Positions 1 to 13,000 of a DNA stretch of 64,000 nucleotides are shown here, in pieces. A program made the position numbers and the translations under genes. The notes under the pieces are model-generated. The model saw only the letters and a program-made list of their open reading frames with translations. It was not told where the DNA came from and made no database searches. This stretch comes from Pisaster brevispinus (lineage: Eukaryota; Echinodermata; Asteroidea; Forcipulatida; Asteriidae). The stretch is from contig JAMKCF010000008.1 of the NCBI GenBank assembly GCA_023634235.1, positions 9,132,176-9,196,175 on the forward strand, given 5' to 3'. Each line of letters starts with the position of its first letter. Positions within the stretch are counted from its first letter, which is position 1.

Positions 1-606
1 GGCAGACTGTTCCTCCATTTTGGTGCTAACTCTGTAAACAGAGAATGGTGACTGTAATGCAGAATTCCTCAGTAAGCACAGCCATGGAATTTGTTGGTTT
101 TGGCCTTGGTGCCCTTACACACAGTGTTCCTCTAGACATCCAGGTTTCCTGTTCATTCACTAGTTCATACAACAGTAAAATTCCAGGGGCGATTTCACAA
201 AGAGTTAAGATTGCACTTCACTGTCTATCAATCTTAATTGCTAAGCAAAGTGTGATGTCACAATACAAATCACTATGACAATAATGCCATCTCATCTTAA
301 GATGAATCTTAGTGCTTTGTGAAATCAAGCCCAGGCTATTCTGCATATGATGTTGGGTAACTCCACAGTGACTGACATTACATGTACATTGGACATAAGT
401 ATCAAAAACCTAGTTTTCTAAATGATTTGATGTGATGATCTGCTGAAGTTTTTAGTAATAAACAAATTTTATAATACCAAATCACAAAAACGCCATCTTT
501 CTGATAGTTTTGGCCAATTTAGCGTGAGACACCATGCAATTGCCCTGTTATACCTGTTATATAACTCTTGAAATTTCCAATGTGGAATATCAAGAACTAC
601 ATGTAT
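1..606 (-). other. 3' flank / probable 3' UTR of PEPCK
   Basis: No coding signal found. I saw no canonical AATAAA or ATTAAA on the minus strand here, so the polyadenylation site is either non-canonical or outside the window. A MITE-like element sits at 186-332. Confidence 0.5.
186..332. mobile_element. MITE-like element with about 28-bp terminal inverted repeats
   Basis: The left end GCGATTTCACAAAG and the right end CTTTGTGAAATCAAGCCC are imperfect inverted copies (about 24 of 28 positions). The interior contains the palindrome CATCTTAAGATG. No transposase. A partial relative lies near 37840-37990. Confidence 0.6.
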
Positions 607-1064
607 TTACATTGATTTAACACGCTCTTCTAATGAGTTGAGCTCATTGGCAATGTCCTTGGGCAAATCGTTGTTGATTTGGTCGTCAAAGTACTTCCTG
701 ATATCCTGAACTTCGTCCATCCAGAAATCCTTTGGGATGTTGAAAAGCTCTTGCATGTCAACTGGTTTATCCAAGCCGTCAACATTGAGGGAGCCTTCCT
801 TGGGTACGAGTCCAATAGGGGAATTCTGTGCAACATCTTCCCCATCACAGCGCTTCAGAATCCAGTCAAGCACTCTTGTGTTCTCGCCGAATCCTGGCCA
901 CAGGAATTTGCCCTGGTCACTGGTGCGGAACCAGTTGACGTGGAACATCTTCGGCAGCTTAAGGCCTGGCTTTTGCTGGAAGTTCAACCAGTGCTGGAAG
1001 TAGTGACCAACATTGTAGCCGAAGAATGGGCGCATTGCAAACGGGTCATGCATAATAGCTTTGC
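607..1064 (-). CDS. PCK: PEPCK last coding exon
   Basis: Acceptor TTTTTCAG, phase 1 in, stop TAA at 609-607. Encodes [31 protein letters not shown] and the acidic/basic C-terminal helix ending VKSM. Confidence 0.98.
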
Positions 1065-4000
1065 CTGAAAAAAAGGGTTTGGAAAAAAAAAACATTAGTT
1101 AACAATCTTACAAAAACGTATGAAAGATTACAATGTACATATCATGTTAATGAGAGTTTACAAAACATGCGGGTTATCATTAGCCAGTTGACCTTGTGTG
1201 ACCTCTCACCTTTGAACTCTGCAGCAGCTGTGGTCTCTGACCTCATAGCAGCAGCAATAAAGACACCATGATTCCAGTCAAATGCCTCATAGACAAGAGG
1301 AACACCTAGAATGAGAAAAATGTATCGTAAAAAAACAAGAGAATGCTAAAATCCACAGAAAGAGAAGTTCATCACATCTCAAGAGTAGAATCAATACTCA
1401 GTGAGGTAGTATATCATTTCACTAAATAGAGTGTGCAAGTCTCGCGCATATTGAAAACGAGATCACAACTCAACGAAGACTATGTTTTACCATGAAATCA
1501 AATCTTCTCGTTAAATTCTATTTATCCCAAGTTCTTGAAAATAAAAACACCCACAGCAATTTCTTCAAACAACTTCAATTTTTATATCATACAAATAATT
1601 TGTTTAAATTAACATTCAAACTTGGGACAAGGATGCTTGTTTAAAAAAAAAAAAAACATTCCGCCAATCACAACTCATTTTGTTCAACCATAGGTTTAGT
1701 GATAAGATGAACACCAGTTAGGCCAAATTCTTAATTGTTTACAAGTAACAGGAGACAGAGGTCAAGTCTTATGCTCAGGTTTTCTCTGTTGATTTGTTAA
1801 ATTTAGTTTACTTTCATATATTTCATGGCTAACTGTTTACTTTCCCAACAATATGATATGATTTTAAATAGTCATAAGCTATGCTAAACTGAAACTGGAT
1901 TGCGTACACGTAAAACTTGATATATAGTTAGGACCAACTTGGTACCAGAAGTCAAATTGTGCAAGAATTGTGCACACATCAAACTCAATACGGTTGGAAC
2001 CAACTTGGTTCTGCAAGTTCCAATACATGCGAGACTTGCACAGTCTATAAAGAACAGTTCAACATTAGACATTGCACTTTCTTACCTTTGGGTCTCCTAC
2101 CGCCAAACACAATTGCATCAATAGGCACGCCTTCTGGGTCCTCCCATGCAGGGTCAAGGTTGGGACACTGCGATGCTGGGGTACAGAATCGAGAGTTGGG
2201 ATGGGCAGCTGGTTTACCGCTCTCTTTCGTCCAATTCTCTTGACCTAACCATGATGTAATCGAGACATCCTAGGAGACAGAGATTTGAAGAAGAACAAAA
2301 GTTAAGCTTAAAAGTTTCAGTATTTGCATGTTTAGCCTGGCTAAAATAAATGAAGTGAACAAACTGTACTCATTTGCGCTATTTTAATTCCCTTTTCCAA
2401 TTCATGTTTTTACCATTTTCCATTTAGGATAAAGTTGGCCTTCCCTGCTGCCTATTACAACCCTGGAACCTAGTTTAACTTAACCTCATAGTAGATTGAG
2501 TTTAGAGTTCCTACTTGAAATACTACAGTGTTCAAATCTGAAGTTATATTTCCACATCTAATCTGTACAGATTCAATTTAAGTTAACTCAAAATACTTAA
2601 TTATTTTAAACGTAATTAAACATGGCTTGACAGCTCATTATCAACCACAACAATGGCTTGTTCCAAATCAAATACATGACTTTAAAACAATAACATCGAG
2701 CAATCAATATCAAAATTAATTACAACATATCTTTAGGAATAATAACAATGTTTAGATATTGGAACAGTATTGAGGAAATATAGCTGTTCACCGTCTTCAT
2801 ATCATCAATGGTTCCACAATGGCACAGTCATCTGTCCAGCACAATCAAACAAAACAGGCAAATTTGATGGCAGAGCTGCTAACATTTGCATCTTGCATTC
2901 AGGGAGATTTTATACAACAATCAGGGAGATATTCAGAACTACATTTAACATAATAGGGAACAAGTTTCTATAATCAGGGAGATTGCCAAATGTATTCATC
3001 AGAACATAAAAAGATTGGTTTAATTCCAGGGAAATTTCTGGAGAATCAGGCAGAGTTCTGTGATGGGTTGTGGGTGGTTGGGGTTATAGCAAACTGAGAT
3101 GTCACAAAACGATATCTTGTGATATCTCTTTGTAAAACAGGGTCCTAAAGTATTATTGAGAATAACATTCTTCGCTATCCTCTCATCGTCAATGGTATTT
3201 GCAGATCCCCAAAGAACAACACTTTGCACTTCTGAGAATTCCTAGGTTGCAGTCATTCCAGAAGAACTAGAAGAAAAAGATTTCAAATTTACCTTGGGTA
3301 TTTCTTTTTCCAGTCCTTCCCAGAAGAAACCTCCATCGCTCGTCTCTGCAACATTCGTAAACACTGTATTCCTGTCAACACACTTCATTGCATTGGGGTT
3401 TGTCTTGTCGGATGTACCTGGGGCCACGCCGAAGAACCCATTCTCGGGGTTGATGGCACGCAGTTGTCCCTTTTTGTCGAATTTCATCCAGGCGATGTCG
3501 TCACCAACACACTCTGCTTTCCAGCCGGGTAGGGTCGGCGTGATCATGGCTAGGTTTGTCTTGCCGCAGGCACTGGGGAAAGACGCTGCGATGTATCTCT
3601 TGTGTCCCTGGGGGTTTGTCAAACCTAGGATCTGAAATTATGAGCAGGATACAATCATTACCAGAGAACATCATCGGTGATAGGCAACGGTCACATAAAA
3701 AATGTCCAAGGAAACATTTCTTTGAGTGTAATATTTCAGTAAACAACATGCACTAAAAATGCAACTTGCTTCTAACCTATGAAAAAATATTGAAAATTCT
3801 GAAGCTCTAGATGCCTGTCATAAAATAATGAGCACACTGAGACACCAGTCTATAAAAGCACTTTGTAATTTGTTTGGATTGAAATCATGTTTGTTAGAAT
3901 TAATCCAAAATCCCTGTTGTACACACCAGCATGTGTTCGGCCATCCATCCTTCATCTTTAGCGATCCTGGAGGCAATACGAAGTGCGAAACATTTCTTGC

Positions 4001-7000
4001 CCAGGAGAGAGTTTCCTCCGTAGCCACTGCCAAACGACTGGATCTCCCTCCTATCTGGTATGTGTGTCACCAAAGTCTTCTCTGGATTACAGGGCCAATT
4101 ATTTACCAGGGGGGCTGCAAGAAAAGAGGTGCACATATAAACAAAAAAGCCTGACTTTTCGACCCTAGCAGAGTCTTTCTCCGAGGCTAAATAACAACAC
4201 AACTCAACATACATAAACAGATACTAGTGCGACAAAAGCAGTTAAGTGGAAAGAGATGATCGAGATCATATGAAAGCACACAGAAAAAGCCGTGGATGAA
4301 CAAAGAGGGTGACAAAAGGGGGTGGGTGGGGGAAGGGGCTGGTTTGACTGCAAGAGGTTGGGAGCACAAACGAAAAAAGGAACAAAATATTTTTTAAAAG
4401 GCTTAGAGAACATCCTACAGTTCTCATCAGTATTGGAATGGCTAGCTCACTTAAAAGGTTTAGAGAACATCCTACAGTTCTCATCAGTATTGGAATGGCT
4501 AGCTCACTTAAAAGGCTTAGAGAACATCCTACAGTTCTCATCAGTATTGGAATGGCTAGCTCACTTAAAAGGCTTAGAGAACATCCTACAGTTCTCATCA
4601 GTATTGGAATGGCTAGCTCACTTAAACTTTCGGGGGAAAATGAGCAAAGCTTTTCCAGTTAACCCCGCTACTTGAAATGCTCAACTTGAATGAAATTAAC
4701 ATTATATGGGTTTTTTTGTAAAAGGGTCGAGTGCATAATGATTACATATAAATGTGTCATAATGTTACAAAACCCACATTTCGATCAGTGTTACACTGGG
4801 CAAAAACGCGGAGTTGCACAGAAAGCCCTTAAGCACCTAGGAATCAAAACAACACTGTGACGTCATACTGTGGACTTGTTTTGTTTACCCCCGCACCAGT
4901 GCCCCGCACAAAGGTGTATTATTACATGCAAAAAAAGTATCTCTAAAACAAAAAATAAGCTGATCGAAATGTCAGAATGCGGCGGTTCAGGGGAATATTA
5001 TAGTGTTGATGAATAAGAGGTTTTTCCGTCAAGCCTTTCTGATGGGTGACCTCAGTGAGCATTCCACTTTGTGCAAGGGGTCAATATGGATTTACATGAA
5101 GCAATTAAAACTTCTTTTTTTTCTGAAACTTACTCTTCATGGGCAATGGTTGCCCGACTGAATGTAGACATCTCACAAAGTCATTCTCTCCAAGAACCTC
5201 CAGTGCCTTCTTGCCCATGCGTGTCATAATCTTCATACTGGCTGCGACATACATGGAGTCACTCAGTTGAATACCGATCTTGGCCAACGGAGAGCCAAAG
5301 GGTCCCATGCTAAATGGAATCACAAACATGGTCCTCCCTGTAAAGAAAGTTATACAGCTGTCAACGTAATTTATAATGCACTTTTCAAGCACAATATCAA
5401 CCGTCATCTTTCTACTTTTTAATTTTCTGTTCTGTTACACTCTTACCCACTTTTTAATCCTCAGCTTCAGTGGCCTGTTTTTACAGCCTTGTGATTGGCA
5501 ACTTCACATAAATTATTATTTTGGGGGGTTTCGGCCATCCGCCGAAACCACCTTTGTTTTCGTCGAGATTTTAAATTTTATCACTATTATCACTTTTATT
5601 ATACTTCTTTTCGAAAAAGTCTCATAGCATTTACACGTGAAATTTGTTATCGTTCGGTCTCAGGAACTACAGTCTTAAAAGACACAAACAATACATCAAA
5701 TGAAAGCCTGTGCTCTAACTTAGATCAAGCAGCAGTTCCACCGAGGGTTTTAAATCCTTTGTTGACGATATTAAAGATTTCAAAACACTTATCGTCAACC
5801 CAGCACGATCGCCGTGTGTGTACATTGCACGTAATTCACGCTGTACATTGCATACGGGCCGTACACCACTCACAGCCATTAATTCCCATGCGTGGCATCG
5901 TAACACACTGCATGCATGCGGCCATACCTACACAGAGAGCCATTGTCCACACGCATGGCATGGTTCGACCTTTGTACCTCTCATTTTAATGGTGAACTTG
6001 TATAGCGCCCTCTTGCTTGTGGAGAGTCCTCAAAGCTCAAACTATTAAATACGGAAGCGTTTGGGGATATTAGAAGCGGTTTATCCCCACGTAAATTCAT
6101 TGAACTCTCCCACCACAATTCATTTCAATTCATTTCAAGGTCTGTGCGGTATAGTTTATTAATAAATTTAGCCTTGGTGTAGTAGTTAAATTTATTATTA
6201 AAAATGTTATTATTTAAAACTTATATCGTCTGAACCATAATTATGTCAAGAGTTATAATTGTTGTGCCATCTTGTAACTTACGGCACATTAAACATGTTA
6301 TTTTAAAAATGTCACCCTCTTTGACCTTTACTTCCGGTACAAACAGGAAGCTCTCAAATTTAAAGTCCATATCTCGTGAACCACACTTCATAAAGTCAAA
6401 CTCTTTGTGACATCTTGGGGCTAATGATACATTTGTTATTATTTAAAAAAAACATAACCCCTCTTTGATCTATCCGTCTGGTCCAAACAGAAAATTCAAC
6501 TAAAAAAAATACATTTTCCTTAACCACATGTCATAAAGTCACAATCTTTGTACGAAAAACATGTTTTCATCATCGTGATGTCACCAGGTGTCAAAATAAT
6601 TATTATTGACAATAAAGCTGAAACCCCAGTATTTGTTCGTTACAAACTCATTTCTAGTTTTATTTTATAATTGAATAAAAGAATCAATCATGCATTTAAC
6701 ACCATTACCACAAAATTACCACAGGATTACCACAGTGTTGTATTTGACAGGTATGCTACAATGTACAAAAAAAGTTTGAGTTATGACACCGTTTTTATAG
6801 TCACTTTGTAAGATCTGAATCTAAAACACTGAAATAATCCAGGACTTTTTTTTTCAGGACTAGCTAATTATTTATTTGTTTTTTTAATCTAGTAGCTTAA
6901 TGTTTAGTTATTCCCCGACCCTAGTATGTAGTGACGTCCACAGTTCTAAACTTCTGATATAACTCTTTGGTGAGAAGGTTTTCTTGTCCCAAACTCAACC

Positions 7001-10000
7001 TCCCTAAAAATAGCAAACATGGTTTTCAAGTTCCATTATTGTTTCTGTGCTAAACACCCTGCGTAGTCAAGCGGATAAATCTTTTAAAACAATGGCTCCC
7101 TACCAATATCCCATTTGGAATTCTTACGTCTGTACCAGTTGTACATGTAGTTTAATGCCACGTGAAGAGATAAAACCAGATTGCTTAGTATACAAAGTTA
7201 TCTAATGCTCAGATAACGGTAAATTCCAAAATGCTTTTTTTATTACTTAAGTGTACAATGCATCTACCTCTACAATTTAGTAAATTACTGCTGTGTACAT
7301 GTATGTAGGCCTGCACACTACCAAGGCCCCACCTTGGAGGTTATTTCACAGTTCCATCCTGTGATTTCAACATAACCAACCATCGTCCCATTCTCTGGTC
7401 AGTGTGAAAACGTACAGGAAGTATGTGTACTGTTACACCATGAAGGAAAGAAAGTGTTTCAGGTGATTTGAAATTACATCATGGACCTCAACTGAATAGT
7501 ACACCACACCATAAACCAAAGGAAACACCCCAATGCAGTGATAATGAGTGATAACAAGTGCACAGCTCATTATCTGGAACATAAACACAAAGCAAGTCAC
7601 TTTAAACTACCTATTTTATGAATACTTCCTGAGCAGTTCTTGTTAAACATCAAACATGACATTTGTAGTTGAGCATTGTACTCTGACGTGGGTGCATTCT
7701 GTACTCAGCAGTACGTGGTATCTTCAAAAAATCTAGTTTTATTCCCTGAAAACATGCATTCATCGACAGCAAGAAAACCGGAATATGGTCAAAAGTCAGC
7801 AAATATTTGATTCTACATTTAGAAAGAAACAGTACTTTTTAAAAGTCTCTGTTAAGTATGAAGGCATTGTAAAATGTAGTGCCCGACATCATTTAAATCT
7901 AACCCATAAATACAACCTACAACCTTCTCTAAATGCCCTTGTGGGTTGATATTTTTCAGATCATTTGAAGCGTGAAGCAAATATATCATAGAGATGAATT
8001 ACATGTATCTAGAAAAGTACAAAGACAGTGGATGCATTAGTGATCACGCCAGATATGGTTGACGTCCTAGACACAAAGGAGTGGGTACAAAATACACACG
8101 CAGTACAATGAGTATTTTCTCTTTCTCCCTAGTGCATGTAGTGATCACATCACATTGCACCTGACCCTGTGATGCATGCATCAGTTAGTAACCTTCCTTT
8201 GACCTTTTACAGGATCACCCCACACAGCCACCGCAGGTTCGTGGAACTCTACAGTACCCACTGCTCACAGGCATTTTTTATATATACACCGGCTCATTAA
8301 ATGGACTTCCTATGCCTGCATCATGCGACCAACTGATCAACCAACCAACTGTGGCACTAGAATGTCCAGATCCGGATGACTATGAGCCAGTGCTGTTATT
8401 TTAGTCTGAGAAATTGTCTAGAAAGGCAGCCCCGTCATTTTAACAAAATTTTAAATCAAAAGTATCGATACCATTTTTCAGATGAAATTTATCTATCACT
8501 GGTGGATCTTTAAACTTCATGAAACTAAAGTTTATTTTCTTGTTTATACTGAACCAAGAACCCTTCACATTCTGGATGGGAATCTTCCTTCATCCATCAA
8601 ACTCTACATTGTTTACAAAAATAAACATCACAAGAGATACTTTGCAACCATGACAACCCTTATGTCATTCTGAAAGGCTCATGCGGTCAAAAGTTAGCAC
8701 TGGTTCCAAATATTCACAAAACCAATGAATTGACAAAGAGAATATTGCAAATTGCAACACACTTTTACCTTTCTTTCAAAATAGGGTTTATTTGGCACTC
8801 TAAAATCAAGTTGCTGTGTGCCTGGAAGGAGGGCATAAGGCTCTACGCCCTTCTCCCAGGCACAAAAAGTACCTTTTTTCAGGGTATCTGCACATTTTAA
8901 AAATCAAATTGAAGACATTTTAAGACCCTTTTAATGATATCCTTAACATAATTTACGACCAAAAAAAAAGCAGGAAAGAAACAGCTATACCCACTCACAC
9001 TTTATGTTACTTGTTTATAGGCTTTTTTACACAGCGAAATTCGTTTTTTTTAAGAGCCGGTTGGAAAATTCATTACACGCTTCATCCATAAGACCTAAAA
9101 AAACTGAATTTAATACTTTGTAATGCTTCTTAAGCCCTAAAGTCCAACTGAAGACTTTCTAATACTTTTTAAGGATCCGCAAAACCCATTTTTGTCCCAG
9201 TATTATCAGAAGGTAATTAGCAACAAAATGGCTCATGAAAAACAAATAATGGCATCACTGTTACAACTTTGTTGCTAGAAATACCGCCGAAAGACATGTT
9301 TGATCCCATTCCCATGCAGAATTTAACCTTCCCATAATGACTTATGTTTGGCAGAAAAACCAATCGAACTTTCACGCTCAGATTTTTTAACACACAATTA
9401 GTTGCACATTAATTGCTTGTGGCATTCTTCCAGTAAAACTATTGTTACGCCCTTCTAAGTATTAAAGCTTGTTATACAAAAAACCATCACTGCCCATCAG
9501 GCCAAAGGCATCGCAGAAACCATTTTAACTCCTTAAGACTATGCAGCCCCGGCAACCAAACTGGCAGTCATGCAGCTGATCTACAGTGCATTACAATAAT
9601 AGTCTCTACAGCTTATATCCAAGACCCAATACAATAGAATATTGGAAGTGTCTTTTGCAAGGAATCAAGAGCTATGAATAAGATTTGAACCAACACCCCA
9701 TTGACTCTGCAACAGTATTCAATAAGGGTCTCCTGTAAACCACAGAAATGATGCACTAGACTTACCTTTCATGCATCCTGGGAAGCGTTCACCAAGGGCC
9801 TTCTCAAGATCCTCGGGTGACATCCATTTCCCGACGGTACCATTTACACCTTCTCTGGGAATAGGAACTGTCTCTCGCATGGTGGGTGTTGAGATAACTG
9901 TCTTACTCTCCACTCGGGCAACATCTTTGACGTCAGTCCTCGCCAACCAACTAAGAAAGATAAACATATTGATATTTAATTGATATCTGTGTAAGATTTT

Positions 10001-13000
10001 ATTAAACACCACATTTCTGCGGCATCTTCACTTACAAGTGGTACAATTTCACAATTTCTAGTTCATTTTTATCAAGTAAGTCATCCTTCATGGCTACAAA
10101 AAAAGCTTAACTTAATACTCATTATCACTCACCAATTTGAGTACTTTGTGAGTCTTTTGAGCACGCCCTCTTTTTCCAACTGGTTTAACATGGACACATT
10201 TTCTTCTTCCGACCCGTCACAGATATGAATGTTATCTGGTTGACAAACATCCACCTTCTCCAAGATGTACTGTCTGACGTGAGGTTGGAGATCTCCTAGC
10301 TTCCCATTGATAACCTTGGGTAGAGGAAAGCTCTGCGTGGTGAGATTGCACGCTGGCATACTGGCTACCAGGGACTTACTGTAGTTATACGCTTGGCTGT
10401 GGGAAGAAAAAGAACAACAAAACTAGACATTTAAGGTGAAAGAAAGCCATTTCATATGTTATCAATGAGCTGGTCTTGGACTAAATCTGAGAGTAACATT
10501 GTCAGAAATGTTGTTTTTTTAATTTACTGTCCTTCACTGATATAATGCAGATTCATGTATTATCATGTAAAGCAGTGAGCACTGAATCTATGAATATTCA
10601 TTTCTTTTGAACAGACAGAAAAACAAATTTTAAAAAAAAATCTACAGTTGAACTTTTTACCTCTTGCATTATCTATTTCCCACTTTACCAATAACAATGT
10701 AAGTAAGTACCAGTCTTGCCTGTGGCAAGTACCAAGGTTTATACAGTATAAAAACCATACGTAAGTACATGACAAACACAAGAAAAACACAAATTAAAAA
10801 TGTCAAGCAAAACACAGAATGCTCAAAGCTCATGTGCATTACTCATTAACCAAAGCCATCTACATACATCACATAATCATCTTGAATAATTCTGTTAACC
10901 TTAATGGTGACCTTTAAACAAAAACTGTGTCTGTGAGAAGATACTGTATGATTCATGGCTGCCAATCTATATTTTCTGTGCTATAATGAATGCCAATCAT
11001 GTGCCCAGTGTAGTTCCGCTGTCATTTCAACATAGCCTGTCACCTTGGCATCTCTTGGATGTGCATTTTTATCACAAATATCCCATCACCAAGGAAAATA
11101 TTGCCTTGACCTAGTATCAAGAACGAAGCTCTGCAATTGGATTTATAATTTTGTAAAAGGTAATTTCTTACATGTACATGTACATGACTCATGTCAGACA
11201 GTAGGAATGTTTTAAGTAACTTTATGTTTCAAAATGTTAGTTTTTCAATCTTTCTCGTTCGTGTGTTCTTTCACTCTGGATGTCATGATGGCCCGTGTTG
11301 TTCAACGGTTTAAATGGCAAATTCATTCAACATACAGTCTGTAACGAGACCTGACTTTTTAATTTCAGTACATAGTCCACATTGCCAGCAGTGTTTGTTT
11401 TGTGTGTCAACGTCATTGACCCATCCACAAGTGCCTGCAAAACTCCATGATAACAGAATTATTCATTGCATTGTGTTGGATCTGCCACAGACTTCAGCTA
11501 TTTGTACAATTTGATAGTACACCACACCAACCAGAAGGCAATGTATGATAAGAGAAGAAGGGATGAGTTAAGCCTAAGTTCCTAACATGGTCACCGTCAT
11601 ATCAAACTGTGTAAATAAAAAGATTCAAGATAATGTGGCGACCCTGGATGGGATTACAATTCAACCAATTAGACTACAACAAGCTTAGCAAGGTGGTCCA
11701 TCAAACACATGTTCATGGTTGTGGGTTTGAACTTGATTACAAATTTTAAAGTTCATGTGTTGTTATCGCAAAGATTCTTTTGCAGTTCACTGTCATACAC
11801 TGGAGTTCAAAATTTGTATTGAATGTTTGCATTTCATCATGGCTCAATGAGAAAATGTCCAAATAAAAGTTTGAAAAATGAAAGGGAATGCATTATATCG
11901 ATATAACATTGATTGTTCCTACTTGGCAGGTGCCTTCCTCAAAATTTGACATGATTCTAGACTACATTCAGTATTAACTGCGAATCACACCCGAATGTGT
12001 GCAACTAATTTTTACATGGGTTTAATAATAACATGAACGTCAGTTGGGCAAAATTCTTAATTTTTAGAAGTAAATAATGAGGTCACACCTTATTCTCTAG
12101 TTTTCTTTGTTGATCTGTTAAATTTATTTAACTTTCATATTTATCACTAAGTTTTACATTCCAAACAATATAATACAACTTTTCAAGCCTAGAATTACAC
12201 GGAGGCCGTGGCGTATGTTGCCCTGGTCTTGCCCCTTCAAAAGTTTCCCAGTGTCTTTAAGATTTTCCAATGGAAGTGTCCTTTGCAAAATGAAAATGGC
12301 CGTGCCTTCTCAATGAAATTCTAGGCCTGATTTTTTTAGCTGTAAACTATGTTAAGCTAAAGTATTACGAGAAACAGAATTGTGCATAATTGTAAAACTC
12401 AATATGGTTAGGACCAACTCAAATAGGCGCCAGACTTGCATCAACCTATTGTGAGTCAGCTGTATTGATATCATTCATGGTGTCCACACACAACCAGATT
12501 TAATAAGGCAATTACACATGGGTCCAGTCCACATTACTGGAACCCTACTCATAGATTGGAGCCATTTGATTGATTGAAGATACACTACCATGACAACCTG
12601 ATGAAACCAGTTTCAATCTAAGATTATTGCACATAATTATAGGAAAATCAGAGTTGTATTTGATAAGGGTAGATAAATTACCTTATCTCAATTAAACTTA
12701 CGTCATAGTGAAACCATTCATTTAATTAATACAGATAGCTTTACCTGGAAGTGTATAATTTGATCGCCACTTTTTAATTCATTATTTTCAAAAACAAAAA
12801 CTTCTTTGGGTGAGTAAGAAAACCTGGCAATTGGATTCTGCATGTTTTAACCCCCAAAAAAATTGCATATGAAACATCTCTAGTTTGAGTTACTGGGCCA
12901 GTCAATCTTTTTTTAACGTTGGACATCATCTGCCGTGTGGCGTCTGGCGTATGATAATGTCCAAATGTTTAAAAAGTGGGCTGTATCAATCTTATAATAT

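Noticed and set aside
679..1068. 129-codon plus-strand frame
   Set aside because: Shadow of the last PEPCK exon on the opposite strand.
3294..3635. 113-codon plus-strand frame
   Set aside because: Shadow of PEPCK exon 6.
4396..4623. Glucocorticoid response elements in the 57-bp repeat
   Set aside because: AGAACA and GTTCT half sites have the wrong spacing, and the likely host lacks a vertebrate-type glucocorticoid receptor.
4266..4675. Repeat-containing open frames on both strands
   Set aside because: Produced by the 57-bp tandem repeat whose length is a multiple of three; located in a PEPCK intron.
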